A DNA stretch of 21,556 nt from a virus. The notes beneath the pieces are model-generated. The model made no database searches and was not told the DNA's origin. It was given only the letters and a program-made list of their open reading frames with translations. The stretch is from IMG/VR virus record IMGVR_UViG_3300046007_008619, positions 1-21,556 of that record. The stretch is one strand, 5' to 3'. The translations under genes and the position numbers were made by a program. Positions 1-8,400 of this stretch are shown here, one piece after another. Position 1 is the stretch's first letter. Every line of letters begins with the position of its first letter.

Positions 1-168
1 AGGAGTGACCCCTCCAGACGGTGCAGAGGATATCGCAACCCTTGGGGGATAAGAATACCCTCCACCTCTGTTAGTAACTGTTATAAACCTTATTCCGCCA
101 TTAACTATTCCTGCATAAGCAGTTGCTGTTATACCAGTTCCAACGAGAGTGAGAGTTTGACTCAATCC
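1..168 (-). repeat. GxGY beta-module in the gp14 extension
   Basis: The last visible 56 residues of gp14 have the pattern seen in the giant proteins: alternating hydrophobic strand residues, a turn with VNGGIRFITVTN, then RGGGYSYPPRVAI and a Gly-rich turn at the window edge. At least one unit is present and further units may follow outside the window. This is a protein-level repeat recognised by eye, not a DNA-level repeat. Confidence 0.5.
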
Positions 169-747
169 AAATCCAATAGATGGATTATCTGAATCGGATC
201 CAGAATCAATACCTCCAATATTATCATCAATATCAGATATGTTGGTATCGATAATTTCATCTTCATATCTGAATAGTTCACACCTTAATTCATAAGTATA
301 AGTTCCCTGCAGTTGATAAAATGGAACTTCATGCTCGACATACTTGATTTCAAATAATCTGTCACCTAGAGGAAAATAAATTAAATCTCCTTCCTTAGGT
401 CTAGATGATAATTTTATATTGGGTTCATTTGTTATTAAAGGCCTAATATAAGTTTGAAATCTCTCTCTAGATATTGTTAAAGTTAATTCATTAAGAGCTT
501 GAATTCCAAATTTAGAAAGAATGGTTGGATTATTCCCATATCCCTCATAGTTATTAACATAAGCTTCTATAGGGTATGCATCATCAAACATAGACTGTAT
601 TACTTCCTTTATTACAGTCTTTTCAGTCAAATATTTTCTTGGTAAATAATGAACTTCGACACCATATATTTTCAACTGTTCATTAATTAAATCTTGTATT
701 AAACTTTTTTCCGAAGGAGATCCTTGTTGAAAAAATGGATTTAACAT
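1..747 (-). CDS. 14: Neck protein gp14, 3' end outside window
   Basis: This is the first 249 codons of a T4-type head-to-tail connector (neck) protein, which in T4 acts with gp13 to close the filled head and receive the tail. The frame is open from ATG at 745-747 to the left edge. The start MLNPFFQQGSPSEKSLIQ and the block around residues 140-185, with EGDLIYFPLGD, FEIKYVEHEVPFYQLQGTY and ELRCELFRYEDEIID, are what I recognise as conserved gp14. After an acidic Asp/Ser/Gly linker (about residues 180-200) the chain enters a different kind of sequence with VTNRGGGYSYPP, which resembles the repeated module in the giant proteins of this window. T4 gp14 is about 256 residues, so this one is longer and C-terminally extended. 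The gene starts 4 nt after the gp13 stop and has no clear Shine-Dalgarno, which suggests coupled translation. Confidence 0.88.
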   Translation of the reverse strand, partial: MLNPFFQQGSPSEKSLIQDLINEQLKIYGVEVHYLPRKYLTEKTVIKEVIQSMFDDAYPIEAYVNNYEGYGNNPTILSKFGIQALNELTLTISRERFQTYIRPLITNEPNIKLSSRPKEGDLIYFPLGDRLFEIKYVEHEVPFYQLQGTYTYELRCELFRYEDEIIDTNISDIDDNIGGIDSGSDSDNPSIGFGLSQTLTLVGTGITATAYAGIVNGGIRFITVTNRGGGYSYPPRVAISSAPSGGVTP

Positions 748-751
748 ATGA

Positions 752-1597
752 TTAACCGATCATGTCTAATGGAGGTAGTTCATATGTGCTAGACATTTTT
801 TCCATTAAGATATCTATCTCTCTTTGAGCATCGTCATATATTTGCCTTCCATTTAATTCAACTCCACCGGGCAGTTTAACTCCTTGGAATTTAATTAAAT
901 TTTGACCCCATTGAAGTTTTATTAGAGATGTTAAATATGGTTTAATGAATGAGTCATTCCAAACTCTACCATAATCACCAGGATCTAAAACAGCATAACA
1001 GTCAATAATTATATAATCTCCTTCATTTACTGCACCCCAATCTATATCCAAATATAGTCTATCTTGTCTTTTATTAAATCTTATCTGCTTTTGCGTTGAC
1101 AATAAGAAATCTAGATCCTCAAGATATGTTTTAACCATAGCATATGATAAAAGTTCAGTTGTTCCCCAATAATATATGTCATTTAAGAATAACTGATATT
1201 TTACACTAAACATATTGTGAGTTATAGTGTTAGTTCCATCATATTGGAATATTTTGTTCACACCAATAACTCCAGGCGGAACTTGTAAATAATTACTATT
1301 TTCTTCGTATTTAAAAGTCGTAGCAGTACCAACAATTGAAGTGGATACTGTTGTTGTTACTATTCCTACTGAAGAATTGCCACCACGGGCTCTTCCTCTA
1401 TCTATATCATTTTGTGTAAATTGATATTTAAAAAATGTTGGATAAACACCATCAAAGTGCCTTTCTTGAAAAAACTGAACGGCATCGTCTACAAGATCTT
1501 CTATCTGCTCATCGGCAACATTTATCTCCAAAACTGGCGCTCCCAGTTTTCTCTTACAATAATCTATCAGTTCTTGCCTAGTAGATGGTTGCGCCAT
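752..1597 (-). CDS. 13: Neck protein gp13
   Basis: This 281-residue protein is the gp13-type head-completion/neck protein of T4-like marine phages. In T4, gp13 and gp14 join the packaged head to the tail. The N-terminus MAQPSTRQELIDYCKRKLG followed by APVLEINVADEQIEDLVDDA and QFFQERHFDGV is the part I recognise as conserved in cyanophage gp13. T4 gp13 is about 309 residues, so the length fits. A low-complexity Thr/Ser/Val stretch (about residues 75-95, VGIVTTTVSTSIVGTATTF) is a probable surface loop. ATG at 1595-1597 is preceded by GAGAGG at 9 nt spacing and by a CATAAATA late-promoter candidate. The stop lies 4 nt before the gp14 start, consistent with the two partners being made together. 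Confidence 0.9.
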   Translation of the reverse strand: MAQPSTRQELIDYCKRKLGAPVLEINVADEQIEDLVDDAVQFFQERHFDGVYPTFFKYQFTQNDIDRGRARGGNSSVGIVTTTVSTSIVGTATTFKYEENSNYLQVPPGVIGVNKIFQYDGTNTITHNMFSVKYQLFLNDIYYWGTTELLSYAMVKTYLEDLDFLLSTQKQIRFNKRQDRLYLDIDWGAVNEGDYIIIDCYAVLDPGDYGRVWNDSFIKPYLTSLIKLQWGQNLIKFQGVKLPGGVELNGRQIYDDAQREIDILMEKMSSTYELPPLDMIG

Positions 1598-1606
1598 TTA
1601 CATATA

Positions 1607-1612
1607 CCTCTC
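1607..1612 (-). promoter_or_regulatory. Ribosome binding site of gp13
   Basis: GAGAGG on the minus strand ends 9 nt before the gp13 ATG. It is the strongest Shine-Dalgarno among the larger genes here and supports the chosen start. Confidence 0.6.
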
Positions 1613-1616
1613 ATAT

Positions 1617-1624
1617 TATTTATG
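1617..1624 (-). promoter_or_regulatory. Candidate T4-type late promoter before gp13
   Basis: CATAAATA matches the T4 late core TATAAATA at seven of eight positions. Its centre is about 24 nt upstream of the gp13 ATG, so a transcript would have a leader of about 13 nt, within the short-leader style of T4 late genes. The TAA inside the element is also the stop codon of the 128-residue gene (1620-1622). Such elements occur by chance in AT-rich DNA, so the position is the main support. Confidence 0.5.
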
Positions 1625-2006
1625 GTGCGGAGGAAACACCGGCATAAACCAATATGTTTCCGTTAACTATATTATAAATTGTTGAACCAGAACTAACTAA
1701 GATATCATATACGTACCTACCTTCTTTCAAAGATCTAGTTTGAGATGATCCTAGAGAAATTTTAAATTTCCCTCCCGCTTCACTAGTAAATCCAACATTA
1801 AAAGTTGCAGCAATAGCACCAGTCGAACCAATAGAAACACTCTTTGCCATTTGAGAAGAACCAGTCCATCCTGTAAAATTGAATGGAGATGATGAAGTAT
1901 TAACAACATTAAAAGTTGTTTCAAATGTTGATCCAGAGTTTATCGTTAAATTTACTGCATATGGAACTCCTGCTGTTGGATCGAATGTTATTTTTCTAAC
2001 TGCCAT
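1620..2006 (-). CDS. Small beta-rich virion protein, function unknown
   Basis: This 128-residue protein starts MAVRKITFDPTAGVPYAVNL and is rich in Ser, Thr, Gly and aromatic residues in a strand-turn-strand pattern, with a block FNFTGWTGSSQMAKS near the middle and GRYVYDILVSSGSTIYNIVNG near the C-terminus. The pattern resembles small immunoglobulin-like or BppU-N-like domains of phage tail proteins, but this is an impression and not a family assignment. No signal peptide, membrane segment or catalytic motif is visible. TAGGA precedes the ATG by 7 nt. The start overlaps the end of the previous small gene by 11 nt and gp13 follows, so it is very likely a late virion or assembly protein, perhaps a decoration or neck-associated protein. 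Confidence 0.7.
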   Translation of the reverse strand: MAVRKITFDPTAGVPYAVNLTINSGSTFETTFNVVNTSSSPFNFTGWTGSSQMAKSVSIGSTGAIAATFNVGFTSEAGGKFKISLGSSQTRSLKEGRYVYDILVSSGSTIYNIVNGNILVYAGVSSAP

Positions 2007-2184
2007 TTGGAATTCCTAAATCCGATACTACTTCTTGTTGTTTTAAGTATAATTTAAAATAACACTTTGCAATGTTTTTTAAATCATTAACATCATCTAT
2101 ACTATCTATTTCATTTGAAAATTTAAAATACTCAAAACTTTTTGTCAGATTTTTTAATTCTATAATTTCAGGATTCATTTCCAT
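1996..2184 (-). CDS. 62-residue hypothetical protein, start re-assigned
   Basis: I do not recognise this small protein. I place the start at ATG 2182-2184, because AGGAG (2193-2197) lies 8 nt upstream. The longer frame from 2217 would begin inside the preceding coiled-coil gene and put the ribosome binding site inside the coding region. The product, starting MEMNPEIIELKNLTKSFEYF, is 62 residues, acidic in the middle (NEIDSIDDVNDL) and probably mostly helical (KNIAKCYFKLYLKQQEVVSD). It overlaps the previous gene by 17 nt and the next by 11 nt, so the three small genes form one translationally coupled set between the second giant and gp13. A second in-frame ATG at 2176-2178 is a possible alternative start. 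Confidence 0.62.
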   Translation of the reverse strand: MEMNPEIIELKNLTKSFEYFKFSNEIDSIDDVNDLKNIAKCYFKLYLKQQEVVSDLGIPNGS

Positions 2185-2398
2185 CAACCATTCTCCTAAT
2201 AAGCATTTTGATTTCACTCAAATCATCCTTCATCATAGCAATTTCATTTTCCAATTTCTGTATCTTTTGATTATCTTTATTTTTAGCATCACGCTTTGAA
2301 ATATATTCTTCATACTCAGATCTACTGTTATTGATAATAGAATTTGATGAGGGATCTCTTAAAAAATTATCATATCCATTAATTTTTAAATAATTCAT
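2168..2398 (-). CDS. 76-residue coiled-coil protein at the wac position
   Basis: The N-terminal half, with NYLKINGYDNFLRDPSSNSI and INNSRSEYEEYISKRD, resembles a small conserved protein I associate with marine T4-like phages. The C-terminal half (about residues 35-70) is a charged helix with heptad spacing, including KIQKLENEIAMMKDDLSEIK then MLIRRMV, so it should form a short coiled coil. ATG 2396-2398 lies 2 nt after the stop of the second giant, with no good Shine-Dalgarno, which suggests coupling. T4 has the trimeric coiled-coil fibritin gene wac between gene 12 and gene 13. The position matches, but this protein is far shorter than fibritin (487 residues) and no foldon can be seen, so homology is not claimed. 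Confidence 0.72.
   Translation of the reverse strand: MNYLKINGYDNFLRDPSSNSIINNSRSEYEEYISKRDAKNKDNQKIQKLENEIAMMKDDLSEIKMLIRRMVDGNES
2193..2197 (-). promoter_or_regulatory. Ribosome binding site deciding the 62-residue gene start
   Basis: AGGAG on the minus strand, inside the coiled-coil gene, sits 8 nt before ATG 2182-2184. It favours this start over the one at 2217. Confidence 0.6.
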
Positions 2399-2400
2399 AA

Positions 2401-5400
2401 TTATGCTAATGATATAACTCTTAGATTTTTCATTCTAGGAACGTATGCTTGACTTGTAGATGTCATAAGAATTTTTATTCTATAACTTCTAAATGATGGA
2501 AGTTGATCTGCAGTAAATGTATATTCTTTATAGTCAACTTGATTTGGAGATAATCCCAAGATAGATGAAGGAGTTACAAATGAATCAGGCAATCCATCAT
2601 TATTTTCAAAATTAATTATTTGTTTTTGGGAATTTAAGTTATTATATCCAGGGAAAGGAATGTAAATGGGATCAAAGTTTTCTGACTCGCTAATTGCATA
2701 AAATGCTCTAATGTCAGAAAACTGATTTATGTGAGCATCGACTAAAATTTTAATAGATGTTGCAGGATTTTCCAAAATAATCTCTTTTGAGAGGTATTGG
2801 AAAGCAGTTGGATCCTGATTTATAGTGTTTACTCTATTATCTGTAGCATAATTTTCTATTACCTTATTAATTCTATTAGAAGTTAAAATTGCGCTTATTC
2901 TTTGGGTATCAATAACAGGACTCAATTTTGTATCAACGGTATCCAAATATACCCTCACGTTCATGGATTTATTTCCAGGTAAAATGTCAAGTTTTTCATC
3001 TTCGTTAACTTTCGAGCAAATAATTCTTGGACTATCTAAGTAATTGCTCTTATTTAAAGTTATAGATTCGAATCCATTATCTAAGAATGGAACCTCTGTT
3101 CCACTTATACTTGATCCAGAAACCGTCCTCATTTCTGCACTTATTGATGTTCCTTGGACGGTAACATTTTGAATCATAGGCGTTACAATCTCAAATGGTA
3201 TATTTTGAGTAGCTTTTGCTGAGAATCCACCAGATGACTTAGTTTGATTTAAGTATAATTTGGGGAAATCTATTCCGGTGCTTCTATCTATTCCATTTTG
3301 AGACATATCAACCTTAATATTATAAGAATCAAAGGTTATTGGATCTACGACTTCAGCATCACCCAAATAATGTGTTGTGTTAATTCTTCTTAAAGAAACC
3401 CCACCCAATTCATACTTATACACAGGAGTTCCTGCAGGATAATTCTTTGGATTATTTCCACGAACAATAGTTCCACCTAAAGAACCACCAGATGCTGAAG
3501 TGTAAGAAATTACTTCATCACCTATTAAGACATAACCAAGATTTGTAGTTCCAACACCAACATTTTCAAAAGTAGTGAATTGATTACTATCTTGTACAGA
3601 TATTACTGAAGTTGAGTCTGCGGAATATGGAAGTGTTAATTTCGTTGGTTTAATATCTGATATTGCGTTAGAAATAATGACATAGTTATCATCAAAGTAC
3701 ATTCCATGATTTTGGTGGTTAACAACTATATGTAAACCATCACTCTCAACATTAATGTTGGAAATTTGAACATTTCCGCCAGAAGAGGCATTTAAACTAG
3801 TTGTAACTCCAGAGTTGTTAATATATTGGACAGTATTTCCTGTTCCTGCAATAACAAAATCGCCTTGAACATTATCTAATATTAATTCATTTGTACTTGC
3901 AATAGAAACCAGAGACAATCTGGCATTTTTGCCTACAGATGCAGCACCAATCGTTGTAATACCCAAAACATCACCAACTTGATATCCATAACCAGAAGAA
4001 GCAATAGTAGCGGCTACAGCAACTCCATTTTCGATAGTTATGTTTGCAGTTGCATTTCTTCCATTTCCTGTAATAGATACTAAATCTACACCAGAGAATG
4101 TATATGCACCTGAAGAAGGAGTGTAACCAATACCAGAGTTGATAACTCTGAGACTTCCTGTTGCCAATCCAGCATTTCCTACATAATTTCCAGATGCATT
4201 AGTTCCCGATTGAAGAATAGTATTGCCTAGAGTTAAATTTGGATCCTGTAAAGATGAGGAAAGACCGATTCTAATCCTTCTAGAATTTAAATTCAGGGAA
4301 TCTGGTAATAGATTTGCAATTTGATTATTTCCAGATGTTAATTCTGGACTATAAAATTCTACAGATCCATTCTCTACAAATTCTGCTCTGTATAGAGTAA
4401 ATTTGAGATCTTCCCACTGACTGGCTTCCCATGTAGATGCATTTTGAGATTTAAATAGTGATCCTAAGTATGGTTGATTTGAAATAAATGTTTGATTGAT
4501 AATATCATTCTCACCAACTCTAGATATGAAAACGTTATATTTTGTCGAATTAGATGCTAAACAAATAGCATATTCTCCACCTCCTTCCAAATAAACGGGT
4601 GCTTTAAATTCAAAAGTTGTTGCTATTGAACCATCTGCAGAAACATTTACTTGATCGGGATCTAAAATAATTTCAGAGAATGGTAACACTTTTTGTGTTG
4701 GGAACCCATTCTGCATAGTTCTGAGTTGGAATGTGACTGGAATATCCATGTCATCTTTAGAACTAAAGAAAACGTCACATCTAGTTAAAAATACACCTGT
4801 TTCGTTATCAACTAAGAAAGATTGGGCAAGAGGATCATACCAACCAATAATTCCCTGTCTTTGAGTTTGAGAAATAACTCTACTGTTTACCAACTGAGTT
4901 CCAGTTGTTCTGGAAACTGCTCTTTCTTCAAATTCTTGCTTGTTTTGAATTCTTGCATTTCTTACAGAAATTATATTTTCTTGGACAGTTTCTAAAGTTC
5001 CACTAGAAGTAAATCCTTCTTCAGCAATAGTTGTTGCAGAATTCTGATCATTAATATTGCTGTTAGTTAATGTTAATACTTTTGTTCCAGTTTCAAATCT
5101 TGGATGATTAAATGTATTTGGGTTTGGAACGTAGAAACTTCCGATAAGAGTTGCAGATATATCAGAAATTAATCTGACATTTGTTATTGTAGCTTGCGCT
5201 CCACTTGTTTTTCCAACTAAGGTCATTCCAGACTGAACCCATCCAGAAAATTCTCCTTGTGGTTGATTTGATAATGAATATGTATCAATATTTAAAATAT
5301 TTGATGTTGATGAATATGTTGATTGTAAAACTTGATTAGTGTAAGGATTTAATGGATAGGTTAAAGTTGGAATATTGTATGGACCTTCCTTATGATTTGA

Positions 5401-8400
5401 TTGAGCAACTCTAAAGGTTATACTTGGTTTTGTGTTTGTTCCATCATTTGGACCCAATCCAATAGAGTTTACAGTTCCAATTACAGTTTCTCCAACTTCA
5501 AAAACCCCAGAAACCATGTTAATTTCTAAAAGTTTTGGCACACAATATCTTGTAACATCTATACCATCGAAGAAAGAATAAATTTGAGTAAGTGGTTTTA
5601 CTTTTTTAGCAGTAAATTGAATATTTCGAGATCTCATAAATTGAATTAGATCTCTACTAATAGTTCTGTCTCCCAAAGAAGTCGTGTCAAATTGTTCAGT
5701 AACTACAGTTCTGAGACCTGTTCTTGTTTGGAGTCCGGTATCTCTTACTTCTCTTAAGGTATCTTGAATAACAGAATCTGTTAAAGTGCCAAATATCAAT
5801 CTATTTGCTCCACCTGGACCTTGACCTCTAAATCCACTTGTTTCAGTTCTCGTTCTTGTTGTTTCAATAACATCTTGTCCGGTCCAATTAGTTTCCCAAG
5901 AATTCCATATTATTGGAGAGAATCCAGTTTGTGGATCAACATTTAAAGTTCTTGATGCTAGTGCAAGAGTTTCTGAATAATTACCCTCGGTATTAATAAT
6001 TTTTGCATCAATTCTAACAGTATCAACCCAAGTGTCAGATGCGGGAACTAGTTCCAAGGAACCCTGCCAGAAACTAATTAGGAATGGAGTTACACTTTCA
6101 GTTCTTGTTGCAAATGTTTGACTTAACCACTCTACTTCAGCGTAGTCTAAGGTAATTACGTCTGATGACTTTCTTACATTTATCCCTTCAACTGGAGCAA
6201 AAAGTAAATCTTCTGTTGGATCGACATCGGTAACAGGACCTGGAATTAAATCTATTGATGTTGTATAATGCTTAGGTCTTGCTTCTTTATTTTTAAAATC
6301 TAGACTATTTTGGAATGAAACAGATTCTTCTTGTGGGAGCAAAGAAGTAAAATTATCTACAAAAAATCCAGATTTAAATCTATTAAGTCCAGCTGAGTCT
6401 GGAATGAAAAGATTTGCAGTATTAGTCTCTAATAGGGAAAGAGAAGTATAGTATTCTAAGTTTTTAATCCTGTTCTCAAGATTTTTAATATCAACCATTC
6501 TATATCTCTTATAATCCAAGAAGTTTATTGAAGCATCTGATGTATTATAGAGATATGGTGGTAAGTATATAGATGCAATTTCTAGTGCATCATCTACTGA
6601 TACTGGTTTACTTGGATTTTCCGCTGGTGTGCCATATTTAACTTGGAACTTTCCATCTTTTGTTAGATAAATTCTATCTATTCTTCCAAGATAGAATGAA
6701 AATGTAGTAATAATAGATTCGTCCGATGCTAAAATATTCGATGCAGAACTTCCAGATGAATTGAAGGTTCTTCCATAAAATTCTAGTGGAGATCTATTAT
6801 TTTCTACAGTAGTATAATTAGAAACCCTTGGTCTGATATCAATTAACTCTGTATTTCTAATTCCATTTACCGTTTGAATCTCAGTATCAAAATCAAAAGT
6901 ATTGTATGAGTTTATAGTCGTAATATCTCCATCATCAGTAGACTGATAATATCCACTTGAGAAATATACTTTTATCTTTTTACTTGCTGGCTCAGACGTT
7001 GATTTTCTATTTAAAGTTCCATATCCATAGAATGATCCTTGCTGACCATTGTCAAAAGTATAATTGAAAGATGAATTGAAGCTAGGCGTGTCGAGAGTTG
7101 TTATAATTGCTTGTACTTTAGACTCTTCAAATAATAAGTTTTCTCCCTCTAAGAATCCAGTTTGATTTTTTAAAATATATGATATTTGCGAATCTGTTAG
7201 TCTTTCTGCAACTATACCAATAGCACCAGAATTTTGCCCTACAAATTTTTCTCCTATAATTAGATCACTAGTTTTTGATGTTGGTCCACTTAATGAGGAT
7301 AAAATTGCTGTTGGAGCAGAAGGGTTAGAAGTATCTAAAGATTCGTATACTGCATGAATTTCTATAATGTCTGGGACATTTAATGAAATCTTATCGTCTT
7401 GAACTCTAGTTCCATATGGATAATTTCCATAAGTGAGACCATCATTTAGAGTGGTTGCACCGACTCCAGAAGACTCAAGAATTGACTTATCTATAACGAT
7501 AGATGATACTCTGTTCTTTAATTTTTCTTTTACCTTTGGTTTTATCTTTCTTACGGTTGTGACCAAAGTTGCACCAGTATCATTCTCTCCAATATTATAG
7601 ATTTGAAGTTGCGTTCCACCTGTTTGAATTTGTACTCTATCTGACGTTAAAACTTCAGTTTTTCCATTGGATCTAATAAGAGAATATCTTTCCTCATCAA
7701 AAGGCATGAAAGTTTCATTTTCTCCGGCAGAAACTAGAGTTGTTAACTGATTCCCTGAGATATTAACAGTATATGTTTTTCTAATTATTATATTTGCATT
7801 AGTTAAATCTACATTTGAGATATTCTGTTTTGGTAATCTAGTGTATAAAGTATTATCTGAAGATGTATCTAATTGAGTAGTTATGACTTTTAAATCTGAT
7901 ACTGAAAGTAAAGATGTGGGTAGTTGACCTTGAACTAAACCACTAACTGTAGTTACTCCAACAATAGAAATAGAAGTTGCTCCTATACTCACAATTTTAG
8001 CAACAACTGGTTCAGAGAACAAAGGACTGCTATACTGGACTAAACCTCCAACTTTAGCAATTTTGCCGGGAAAAGATGGGTTAGTACTAGTAACAGTGCT
8101 TACCCCATTAAATCCACTTATCGTAGAAACTCCAACATAAAATGCATCTGATTGGATTACATCTGCAGTAAAAGTCGATGCAGACCCAACAATACCATAA
8201 ACAGATTTAATATCGCCAATACCGTAAGAAGTTACTGCTACAGATACTCTTGTATCATAAATTCCATTAATAATAAAAGACTCATTTGTAATAAATTCTC
8301 CAGATTTTTGGTATACTGATAATGTAGTTTGATTATTAACAGCGTCCTTTAAAAATGCAAATGATCCACTACTTCTTCCTTGTATTGTTGATGGCACTGG

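Noticed and set aside
1412-1666. Plus-strand open frame of 84 residues opposite gp13
   Set aside because: It is antisense to the conserved N-terminus of gp13, crosses its promoter region, and resembles no known protein.
2185-2217. Longer start for the 62-residue gene, giving 73 residues
   Set aside because: It would place AGGAG inside the coding region and enlarge the overlap with the coiled-coil gene to 50 nt; ATG 2182-2184 has an ideal 8-nt spacing.
2072-2299. Plus-strand hydrophobic open frame of 75 residues
   Set aside because: The apparent membrane-like character arises from the complement of the Lys/Glu/Asn-rich small genes on the minus strand.
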